A stretch of DNA of 33,343 bases, taken from Candidatus Alcyoniella australis (GTDB lineage Bacteria > Lernaellota > Lernaellaia > JAVCCG01 > Alcyoniellaceae). Both the position numbers and the translations under genes were made by a program. Positions 26,005-33,343 of this stretch are shown piece by piece. Under the pieces are notes generated by a model. That model did no database searches. It was not told the DNA's origin and worked only from the letters and a program-made list of their open reading frames with translations. Location: NCBI GenBank assembly GCA_030765605.1, contig JAVCCG010000041.1, positions 1 to 33,343 on the forward strand. Direction: 5' to 3'. Positions within the stretch are counted from its first letter, which is position 1. The number at the start of each line of letters is the position of its first letter.

Positions 26005-28644
26005 TTAACTTTCAAGGTTAATGCGCGGGAGCTTAATTATAAAAGCGGCGCCGCCTTCGGCGGCCTTGGGCTCGACCTTAATCGTGCCGCCGTGGGCGAT
26101 GACCAGGTTGCGCACCGTGGCCAGGCCCAGGCCGGTTCCCGCGGGCTTGTTCGAGGTGGTGAAGGCGTCGAAAAGCGTAGACGCCAGGGCCTCGGGAATC
26201 CCCGGACCATCGTCGGCGATGCGGATCAGCGCCGAGCGATCGTCAACAGTGTCGGTGGTGATCCAGATGTGTTTGTCCTTGGGCACCCGGCCGTCGCCCC
26301 ACATCGCTTCCTGGGCGTTCTTGACCAGGTTTTCCAACACTCGCAGCATGCGGTCGTTGTCCAGGTTGACCTGCAGCTCGCGACCGGCCTTGTGGACCAG
26401 CTGCAGCTCGATGCTCATTGCGCCGAGCTTTTGCTTCATCGGTTTGCAGACCGTCTCGACGTAGGCCACCAGCTCGGTCGGCACCAGGTTGAGGTCCGAG
26501 GACTGGCCCCTGGCGAAATCGAGCACCTCGCTGATCATGCGGCTCAGCCGGTTGGCCTCGCTGATTACCGGCTCGAGGTCCTTGCTTACCATCTCGCGGG
26601 AGTCTTCGCTCTGGGCATCCTGGGAGGCGATCTCGGAGAAGCCGATGATCGCGGTCAGCGGATTGCGCAGGTCGTGGACAATGGCGCTGGTCATGCGCCC
26701 GATGGCGGCCAGGCGACTTTCGCGCTCGCTGAGGTTGCGCTCCAAACGGCGGGCCCGCAGCTGCGCCGCGACCCTGGCCTGCAGCTCGCGGATCTCGAAG
26801 GGCTTGGCCAGGTAGTCGTTGGCGCCGACCTCCAGCCCCTCGGCCACGGCCTCGCCGCCGGACTTGGACGTGGCGAGGATCACCGGCACCTGCGACAGTG
26901 CGGCATCCTGGCGGATCTGCCGCGTCAGCTCGAAGCCGTCCATCAGCGGCATCATGATGTCCGAGATGATCAAATCGGGCGACCAGCGCCGCGCCGTCGC
27001 GAGGCCCTCGACGCCGTTCTGGGCCATCTGCACCTGGTAGGTGTCGGTGAGGGTGTTGGCGATGAAGGTCCGCAGATCCGGGTTGTCGTCGACCACCAGC
27101 ACCTTGTCGGCGTCCGGCGGCGCAGCGCCTTCCATTGTCTGCGCGATCATGCTGTTGTCCTTGAGGCTTGCGCCGATCACATCGGAGAACAAGGTCTTCT
27201 TGCGTCCCTCGGACTTCTCTTCGTAGGCAGCACCGAGCATCGAGACCGTGCGTGTGTGCGCCATTTGATCCTCGAGCCGTCGTCCGATCATCCTGCGGCG
27301 TTCAAGGGGAATCGAATCCGGACGCTTGGGGATCTCGACGCGGAAGGCCGTACCCTCGCCGACTTTGGAGCGTACCGTGACCTTGCCGCGGTGGATCTTG
27401 GTCAACTCCTTGACCATCGCCAGACCCAACCCCGTTCCCTCGCGCCGCCGGTCCGAGCCGTCTTCGACCTGCAGGAAGCGCTCGAAGATCAACTGCAGCT
27501 GGTCTTCGGGGATCCCCTCGCCGGTATCCTCGACCTCGAACCAGACGATCTCCTCGTGCTCACCGGTGCGGATCGTCAGTCTGCCGCCGTCGGGCGTGAA
27601 CTTGATCGCGTTGGACATCAGGTTAGCCGCGATCGTGTCGATTTTGTCTCCGTCGAGGATCGAGTCGCTGATTACGTCCAGACCCTCGAGCACCAGCTCG
27701 ATGTTGCGGTTGCTCAGGTGCGGCTTGGCCGACAGCGCCAGGTCGTGCAGGATCTTGCCCAGGTTGGCGTAGACGTACTTGCACTCGAGTTTGCCCGCGT
27801 CGATCTTGGCGAAGTCGAGCAGCGAATTGACCTGGCGCAGCAGTCGTCGGGCGTTGGCCTCCATCGCCTCGAGCAGCTGCTTCAGGCGTTCGTCGGGGTC
27901 GCCCCGCAGGATCGCTTCCAGCGGGCCGAGGATCAGAGTCAACGGGCTGCGCAGCTCGTGGCTGACATTGGCAAAGAAACGCATCTTGGCCTTGTCCAGC
28001 TCCTGGAGTTCCTCGTTGGCCTTCTCGATCTGTATGCGCATCTCCAGTCCGTGGCGGCGTGTGCGCTCCTCGCTGACCCCGGCGAAGGCGGTGATGCCCA
28101 CCGCGCCGGACATGAAGAACACCGGCTGGAGCATCGTGAACAGATGAGTTTCGTTGCCGTGGAAGAAGAGGTTGATCGCGACATAACTGCCCACCGACAG
28201 TACTCCGCAGACAACGGCCTCCTTGAGAGTCCAGGGGAAAAACATGCCGGTGACGAACAGGATGAAGATAATTCCGATGTAGTAGAAGCTGGTGAATCCG
28301 CCAAGCAGCGCGGTCATTATCCCGACGCCGAAGATGGTCAACAACGTCATGCCCACCGAGAGCAGGCTTGCCAGTTTCAGGCTGTAGCGCGTGCGCATCA
28401 GCAGGTAGCCGATCAACAGCAATACCGCCACACAGGCGCGGATCGTCAGGAACTCCATGATGCGTTCGTGGACCGTCACCCAGTCCAGCGCCCAAAAGAT
28501 CGAGTAGAAGCCGCCGCCGACCAGCATCATGAACTTGGTGCGCGAGGTCAGCAGCTCCAGGCGCTCCCGATTGAGCGTCTTTTCGAACTCTAGGTCGATT
28601 TCGACAGGTTCGATCGGTTTGACTGGTTGCTCTTCGTTGTTCAT
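26005..28644 (-). CDS. Hybrid histidine kinase, two kinase modules around one receiver
   Basis: An 879-residue sensor kinase. Residues 36-190 contain about six membrane helices as the sensor. The first kinase core has His229 (ANVSHELRSP), an N-box at NLMSNAIKF and DTGEGIP. A receiver domain follows (about 514-630) with Asp562 (ISDIMMP). A second kinase core has His657 (AIVHDLRNP) and DDGPGIP, then GTGLGLATV near the C-terminus. Two full kinase cores flanking a receiver is an uncommon order. The start codon overlaps the stop of the upstream PilZ fusion gene by one base (TGATG), showing translational coupling. Confidence 0.92.
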   Translation of the reverse strand: MNNEEQPVKPIEPVEIDLEFEKTLNRERLELLTSRTKFMMLVGGGFYSIFWALDWVTVHERIMEFLTIRACVAVLLLIGYLLMRTRYSLKLASLLSVGMTLLTIFGVGIMTALLGGFTSFYYIGIIFILFVTGMFFPWTLKEAVVCGVLSVGSYVAINLFFHGNETHLFTMLQPVFFMSGAVGITAFAGVSEERTRRHGLEMRIQIEKANEELQELDKAKMRFFANVSHELRSPLTLILGPLEAILRGDPDERLKQLLEAMEANARRLLRQVNSLLDFAKIDAGKLECKYVYANLGKILHDLALSAKPHLSNRNIELVLEGLDVISDSILDGDKIDTIAANLMSNAIKFTPDGGRLTIRTGEHEEIVWFEVEDTGEGIPEDQLQLIFERFLQVEDGSDRRREGTGLGLAMVKELTKIHRGKVTVRSKVGEGTAFRVEIPKRPDSIPLERRRMIGRRLEDQMAHTRTVSMLGAAYEEKSEGRKKTLFSDVIGASLKDNSMIAQTMEGAAPPDADKVLVVDDNPDLRTFIANTLTDTYQVQMAQNGVEGLATARRWSPDLIISDIMMPLMDGFELTRQIRQDAALSQVPVILATSKSGGEAVAEGLEVGANDYLAKPFEIRELQARVAAQLRARRLERNLSERESRLAAIGRMTSAIVHDLRNPLTAIIGFSEIASQDAQSEDSREMVSKDLEPVISEANRLSRMISEVLDFARGQSSDLNLVPTELVAYVETVCKPMKQKLGAMSIELQLVHKAGRELQVNLDNDRMLRVLENLVKNAQEAMWGDGRVPKDKHIWITTDTVDDRSALIRIADDGPGIPEALASTLFDAFTTSNKPAGTGLGLATVRNLVIAHGGTIKVEPKAAEGGAAFIIKLPRINLES

Positions 28645-31600
28645 CAGCCCTTTTCCGCGCGCACGACTACGGCAGTCGGCGGATCGCCCAGGGCGTCGGA
28701 AGGGCTGATATTCACAAAGCCGGCCTGTAGCATAAGTTCGCAGAGGTTTTCAGGAGTAAAAAAGCGGAAGCGCCCCTCGTCCTCTAATTCTATCACGTGG
28801 GAGACGAAGGCCGCCATGTCGGCCAGACTTTTGATCAGCCGTTGCCGCTCCTGCGCGTCGATGCCCGTACGCTGCTCGATTTCCTGCGCCTCCTCGACAT
28901 AGGACTTGGACGAATCGTAGTTCGGCTTGGGGCTGGAGAGCACGATTACGCCGCCGGGGGCCAGGATGCGATACATCTCCTGGGCTGCGGACAGCGGGTC
29001 GTATAAATAGGGCAGCACGATCGAGCAGCCGATCTTGTCGAACGACTCGGAGGGCAGGTCGATTTGACACTCTTTACGCACACGGCCGAAGCTGAGCTGT
29101 TTCAACGCCAGGTCGCCGGTGTGTTCGGCGTTATCGCAGTTCGGCCGCAGATCCTCGGGCAGAGTGTCGCCTTTGAGGAAACGGCTGGCCATCGACAGTT
29201 CGAGCACGATCTGCACCTCGGTCTCATCCAGATTCGGGGAGAGCAGTAGTACCTCGGCGATGCTCGATGGCGCGCCGTGCAAGATCTCGTGTAGCCGTGG
29301 GCCGTAATCCGCGGCGATCTTGCGCAGGGTCGGGATTTCGATCCCCTCGATTCTTCCGGCGAGAGCCACCGGACCGTAGAGCTTGCCCGAGAGGAAATCG
29401 CGCAACGGTGCGAGCCGCGCCGCCTCGAGGTCGACCACGCGATAGTCCAAGGTCAGATTGTCGAACTCGCCATTGTTTTGGGCGATCATGCGTTCGACCT
29501 TCTCACGGGTGCGCTCAACAGCCTTGGGGACCAAGTCGGTGCAGGTGATGGTAATCGGCTGGCCGTCGGTCTTCAGCTGGTCGAGCAGCGCCAGGGTGAA
29601 GTTGCCCGTACCGCAGCCCAGGTCGATTATCCTCTGGCCCGGCAGGGGGTCGAGCAGCACGGCTTGATCGCGCATCATCGCGACATAGTCCGGGTTGTGC
29701 AGGAACATGTCGTAGCCCTCGACGTCCTCGCCGGGGCCGAACAGATGCTTGTCCCAGAAATCGACCGAGTCCTCGATTCGCGCACGTTTGACGCGCGCCC
29801 ACTCGGCCTCGTTTTGCCGAACAAAGCGAGTCATGTCCGGCTCGATCGCCGGTCGATCGGAGCGGAACAAGTGCCTGGCGACGGTCTCGCTGATCAGCTT
29901 GTACGACTCGATAGCTTCGGGCCCGGTTTTAAGCAGGTGGCCCGAGGGCAGCTCGATGATCTCGCGCAATCCGCCACCCGGCGCGTTGAGCATCTGGCGC
30001 ACGCGCTCGCGGGTCACTACGTAGTCGTAGGTTCCCAGGATCCAGCTTACCGGGATCTCAACCTTGGACATGTCGTTGCGCGCGTCCTCGAGAAATCCCA
30101 TCTTGCGGTCGATGGCGTCGCGGACCACGCCGTTGACGTCGCCGCGGCGGCCGTAGAGGTAGATCGGCTCGAGATGCTCGCCCTCGAGGCATTGCTGAAA
30201 CAGGTCCACGCCGGCGGTGAGGAACTTGAACTGGTCCTGGCCGTCGGGGCAGCCGAACGGAGCGACCCACAGGTCGACCCCCGGCTTCTCGCCGTCGGCG
30301 ATCATTCGCCGTGCCGGGATCGCCGCCACGGAGAAAGAGACCATCACGCGTTTGGCCGGCTGGAACCGGCGTTGCAAGTAGGCCAGGCTGCCGATCATGT
30401 CCGACTCGAAGGTCGAGTAGGTCCAGTTGTAGAAGTAGGCTGCGTCGCCCCCCGGATCGGGGTCGCTGTGGCTTTCGCCGATCATGTGCGTCATGTCGAA
30501 GCGCAGCGTCACCGCGTTGATCCCGTCGCGCCTAAAGTTGTCGATCATCGTGCGCGACAGCAGGTTGAAAACCTCCTTGCGCACCTGGAAGGGCGGGGCG
30601 ATCAGTACTACGACGTCCACCGGCGGCGGGGTCTCGTTGAGGTCGAAGGTGGCGTCGAGGATGCCCGCGACCCGCTCGCGCCGCGTGTTCTTGTATTGGC
30701 AGACGTAGACCTGGCTGCGTTTCGCTTTGCGGTTGCTGGTGAACAGGTCGAGCGCCTTTTTGCGCGTCACGCCAACCAAGCGCCGGACCGTGGAGAGCAG
30801 CGAGGATTTGACCGTACGGTTCTGGATGTTGGCAAAGGCGTCGCGGCCGGTGGGCATATCCAGGAAGTTCAGCCCGATCAGCCAACGATCTTCAAACTCC
30901 GAGTTGGAGATGCGCGTGACCGTAGCGCCTTCGTGGCGGATCGACTGGTTGGCGTCGCACAGTTCGACCTCCGGGAAACGCATTCCCACGGCGACCATGC
31001 TGCTTTTGGACATCAGCACGGCGCAGCCACCCTCGCTGATATCGACGACCTCCAGGCGGATTGAGCCCTCGCCGTAGTGCGGGGCCTGGATGCTCAGCCA
31101 GCTGGCAGCGGCCGTCAGTCGACGGCTGCAGCGCCGGTCGTTGTGGTAGATCCGGTCGGGATACATCAGCCTGGGCTGCGCCCCGTGCTCTGCCACCACT
31201 CCTTCGAACACCGCGTGGAGGGGGCCGTCGAGCAGGGCGCAGTAGATGGCGCTGGCGTTTTCCGGAAGCGGGCGATCGAGGTTGTGCAGCTGCAGGAAAT
31301 CCTCGGACATATCGAGGCGAGCGTCGATCACTGTGCTTGGCGTGGACGAGAGCGCGACCAGTACCTGGACGTCGCGTTCCGAGGCGTTCTTCAGCCGTTC
31401 GGCGATTAGCCGCTTGTCGTTGATCGGCAGCAGGTTGCCCGAGATCACGCCGGGCAACGCGCCCTGCAGCGCCACCACCGCATCGTCCAGGTCGAAGAAA
31501 TGGGCGTATTTACGGATGCGTGACTGATCGCGGGCGTTGATGTCCTCGAACAGCAGGCCGACTCCGTCGCGGTCCATGCGCACGATTCGGCCACCGATGC

Positions 31601-31868
31601 GGATCGGCTTATTCGGCTCCGAGGGCAGGCTCATCTGCAACGACAGTCGACTGCCCACCGGCGGCGGATTGTCGGTACTGATGTAGGCTCCGATCAGGCT
31701 GACGTTTAGCGCGACCGCGCTTGAGTCGTTTAGGGATCCGTCAAGAACGCGGACAACAGCGCGGGTCTTACGCCGGGTAGCCTTTCTCGATTCCTTTGAC
31801 AGCGAGCTACTTTGCTTCCCCTTCTTAGGTGACAAGTCATTCTCCGTTGTGAAAGCGTGGCTAGTCAT
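28644..31868 (-). CDS. PilZ-PilZ-alpha/beta hydrolase-methyltransferase fusion
   Basis: A 1074-residue protein with four recognisable parts. A PilZ domain (29-120) has RRKTR and NVSLIGAYI. A second PilZ-type domain (243-340) has RRCSRR and DISEGGCAV. These are the RxxxR and (D/N)xSxxG c-di-GMP-binding motifs. Residues 375-670 resemble an alpha/beta hydrolase, possibly of the LuxD/acyl-transferase type, with candidate Ser513 (VSFSVAA), Asp615 and His644. From about 740 there is a SAM-dependent methyltransferase with motif I IIDLGCGTGNF and GGVIVLSSPKPNY. The substrate is unknown. It heads an operon with a hybrid kinase and an HD-GYP regulator, so c-di-GMP control of its activity is inferred. 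Confidence 0.8.
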   Translation of the reverse strand: MTSHAFTTENDLSPKKGKQSSSLSKESRKATRRKTRAVVRVLDGSLNDSSAVALNVSLIGAYISTDNPPPVGSRLSLQMSLPSEPNKPIRIGGRIVRMDRDGVGLLFEDINARDQSRIRKYAHFFDLDDAVVALQGALPGVISGNLLPINDKRLIAERLKNASERDVQVLVALSSTPSTVIDARLDMSEDFLQLHNLDRPLPENASAIYCALLDGPLHAVFEGVVAEHGAQPRLMYPDRIYHNDRRCSRRLTAAASWLSIQAPHYGEGSIRLEVVDISEGGCAVLMSKSSMVAVGMRFPEVELCDANQSIRHEGATVTRISNSEFEDRWLIGLNFLDMPTGRDAFANIQNRTVKSSLLSTVRRLVGVTRKKALDLFTSNRKAKRSQVYVCQYKNTRRERVAGILDATFDLNETPPPVDVVVLIAPPFQVRKEVFNLLSRTMIDNFRRDGINAVTLRFDMTHMIGESHSDPDPGGDAAYFYNWTYSTFESDMIGSLAYLQRRFQPAKRVMVSFSVAAIPARRMIADGEKPGVDLWVAPFGCPDGQDQFKFLTAGVDLFQQCLEGEHLEPIYLYGRRGDVNGVVRDAIDRKMGFLEDARNDMSKVEIPVSWILGTYDYVVTRERVRQMLNAPGGGLREIIELPSGHLLKTGPEAIESYKLISETVARHLFRSDRPAIEPDMTRFVRQNEAEWARVKRARIEDSVDFWDKHLFGPGEDVEGYDMFLHNPDYVAMMRDQAVLLDPLPGQRIIDLGCGTGNFTLALLDQLKTDGQPITITCTDLVPKAVERTREKVERMIAQNNGEFDNLTLDYRVVDLEAARLAPLRDFLSGKLYGPVALAGRIEGIEIPTLRKIAADYGPRLHEILHGAPSSIAEVLLLSPNLDETEVQIVLELSMASRFLKGDTLPEDLRPNCDNAEHTGDLALKQLSFGRVRKECQIDLPSESFDKIGCSIVLPYLYDPLSAAQEMYRILAPGGVIVLSSPKPNYDSSKSYVEEAQEIEQRTGIDAQERQRLIKSLADMAAFVSHVIELEDEGRFRFFTPENLCELMLQAGFVNISPSDALGDPPTAVVVRAEKG

Positions 31869-32237
31869 CGGCGATCAGCTAAAACTATCTTATAATAGTA
31901 GTGAAGGCATAAGATTATAAGCGGGCTGGTCATACTTTTGCCGCCCCACAGACTGTGGTATCTGCGGCAAAAATTATTAAGCAATATCGGAATAATGTCA
32001 ACCATATTCTCTAATCTGGTTCAGCTATTTAGCAAAATTTGCTGTAATTTCAAGAACATACTGTTGGCGTATGATTTTAAAGCGGAAAGACGCTTTTAGC
32101 GGATATTTGGCAGCGAGCAAATTATGTCGCGCTGCGTCATTAAATGCGCGGCGGGTCCGGTTGAGCGCAGCCGGGATTCCTGATAGGTTCCCCTGGCGAG
32201 ATTGGCTTTGCGGCCGCCGAGTTCCGGGAGATTTGTA
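31869..32237. other. Divergent intergenic region
   Basis: No gene is seen. This AT-rich spacer lies between the minus-strand PilZ operon and the plus-strand marC-type gene. TATAAT hexamers occur on the plus strand (31891-31896) and on the minus strand (31919-31914), but neither has a convincing -35. A strong hairpin lies at 31936-31972. Confidence 0.5.
31936..31972. other. Nested inverted repeat (hairpin)
   Basis: TTTTGCCGC (31936-31944) pairs with GCGGCAAAA (31964-31972). Inside, CCACAG (31946-31951) pairs with CTGTGG (31953-31958). It has terminator form on both strands but no gene ends here, so it may be an attenuator, an operator or a relic. Confidence 0.6.
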
Positions 32238-32873
32238 ATGCACGAACTGGTGCTGTTTACCACCACGGTGTTCATGGGCTTTTTTGCGATCATGAATCCC
32301 CTGGCCAACACGCCGATTTTCCTTGGGCTGACTGAGGATCTCGACGATCGGGAGCGCAAGATCGTGGCGCTCAAGTCGGTGCTGATCGCGCTTCTGGTGG
32401 TCGGGCTTTTTTCCGTGCTGGGCCGTGCGGTGTTCAAGATGTTCGCCATTACGCTGCCCGCGTTTCGCGTTGCCGGCGGCGTGCTGGTGTTCCTGGTTGG
32501 CTACCACCTGCTGAACGGCCGGGAGTCCAACGTTCAGACGCCCCATGCCCAGGACATTGCCGACAGCGAGGAATCCAAGCTCAGCGTGGCGATCTCGCCG
32601 CTGGCCGTGCCGATCCTGGCCGGTCCGGGGACCATTGCCACGGCCATGAACTTCGCTGCCAAGGCCGACGCCCTGCATGTCGGTGTGGTCCTGGCGGCGT
32701 TTGCCGTGATGTGCCTGATCACCTACCTGTCCTTCGTGTTCGGCGAGGAACTGGTGCGCTACATCGGCAAAGGCGCGATCAAGGCGATCGGCCGACTGAT
32801 GGGCCTGATCCTGGCGGTGATCGGCACGCAGATGCTGCTCAACGGCATCAGCGGCGCCTTCAACCTCGGCTGA
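32238..32873 (+). CDS. MarC family integral membrane protein
   Basis: A 211-residue protein with six membrane helices. It has the MarC (UPF0056) features FFAIMNPLANTPIFLGLT near the N-terminus and SPLAVPILAGPGTIATAM in the middle, plus a C-terminal GRLMGLILAVIGTQMLLNGI helix. The family is widespread; its function is unsettled, and an early link to multiple-antibiotic resistance in E. coli is not supported. The ATG at 32238 has GGGAG at normal spacing. The longer frame from 32202 is rejected because it lacks a ribosome site and precedes the conserved start. Confidence 0.9.
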   Translation: MHELVLFTTTVFMGFFAIMNPLANTPIFLGLTEDLDDRERKIVALKSVLIALLVVGLFSVLGRAVFKMFAITLPAFRVAGGVLVFLVGYHLLNGRESNVQTPHAQDIADSEESKLSVAISPLAVPILAGPGTIATAMNFAAKADALHVGVVLAAFAVMCLITYLSFVFGEELVRYIGKGAIKAIGRLMGLILAVIGTQMLLNGISGAFNLG

Positions 32874-33343
32874 ACACCCCAACACGTAATCAGTGACCGT
32901 GCGCAAAAACGATTAGCTTCCCGCCAGTAGGGCGCAAAGGTCAAGTAATGCCTTACCTGTCGTTTTCGCCGTTTTATACGCTGATAACCGTTGCTAAACA
33001 ACTAGTTGCGCCTCTGTCCTTGGTAAAATACTTTAGGACTTGCATGCGAATTGGGATTACAAATCACAGATTTCGTATAGGTTACGAAGCGCGTATAGTC
33101 GTTGAAATTGCAGAGTAATCGCGATTTGGCTCCATACGATGTTCATATAGGGTTTCCCCCTGCCGCGTAAGTTGCTGATTAATCAGGATAATCTTGAAAC
33201 CGCACGCATGCGATAATCTTTCGAAAAAATCCGCGATTTCCCTGTAATTCCGCCTAAGTACGATAGGGCTTAGTTGATCGCATAGGTTGAGTTTTCGCAG
33301 GTCTGTAAGTTGCTGATTCTAATGCGAAATAATCGCATGGAAA
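32874..33343. other. AT-richer gene-less region with repeats
   Basis: No gene is seen in 470 bases. GTAAGTTGCTGATT occurs at 33167-33180 and again at 33305-33318. CATGCGAT near 33207 and its inverse ATCGCATG (33332-33339) form an inverted pair. GCGATTT and TGCGA words recur. No terminator for the marC-type gene is obvious. Confidence 0.5.

Noticed and set aside
26092-28593. Plus-strand open frame of 833 aa opposite the hybrid kinase
   Set aside because: The sense strand encodes clear kinase and receiver motifs; the antisense product has no motif and arises from codon bias.
29478-31064. Plus-strand open frame of 528 aa opposite the PilZ fusion
   Set aside because: Mirror frame of a well-supported minus-strand gene.

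Overview
The window comes from the chromosome of a GC-rich, Gram-negative bacterium of deltaproteobacterial grade. Three things point there: the tig-clpP-clpX-lon-hup order, CCG-domain Fe-S proteins, and c-di-GMP hybrid signalling beside DUF2079 and radical SAM genes. The species cannot be named from the sequence. Most genes are on the minus strand.

Bases 1-11350 are an accessory region. It starts with debris of one insertion-sequence family. Five copies of its terminal sequence are present, four of them joined to the last codons of a DDE integrase. A small orphan CRISPR remnant (1483-1716) is squeezed between two of these ends. A plus-strand gene (2341-5658) follows, encoding a DUF4062/STAND-NTPase/TPR protein that resembles NLR-type sensors. 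Next is an unfamiliar minus-strand cluster (9426 down to 5706): a GTG-started HTH regulator behind a good promoter, a zinc-ribbon protein with a CFI-box-like domain, two or three small hypothetical genes, and two paralogues built on a triplicated repeat of about 38 residues that ends in a Jag-N-like GFxGxGxxP loop. An apparently intact IS transposase (9801-10913) and a truncated gene fragment close the region beside tRNA-Asp and tRNA-Val.

Bases 11500-19500 are core proteostasis genes on the minus strand: trigger factor, ClpP, ClpX, Lon and HU, followed by a clear terminator at 11892-11930 and two tRNA genes with their own terminator. A CCG-type iron-sulfur oxidoreductase lies upstream of tig.

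Bases 19787-32873 hold a small secreted protein (+), then a run of minus-strand genes: an SGNH-hydrolase membrane protein, a DUF2079 membrane protein, a radical SAM protein, an HD-GYP response regulator, a hybrid histidine kinase with two kinase modules, and a very large PilZ-PilZ-hydrolase-methyltransferase fusion. The last three look like one coupled c-di-GMP-related signalling operon. A MarC-family membrane protein (+) follows. The final 470 bases are AT-richer, repeat-bearing and without a gene.

The two best candidates for undescribed biology are the minus-strand 5706-9426 cluster and the CRISPR remnant plus STAND gene embedded in IS debris.
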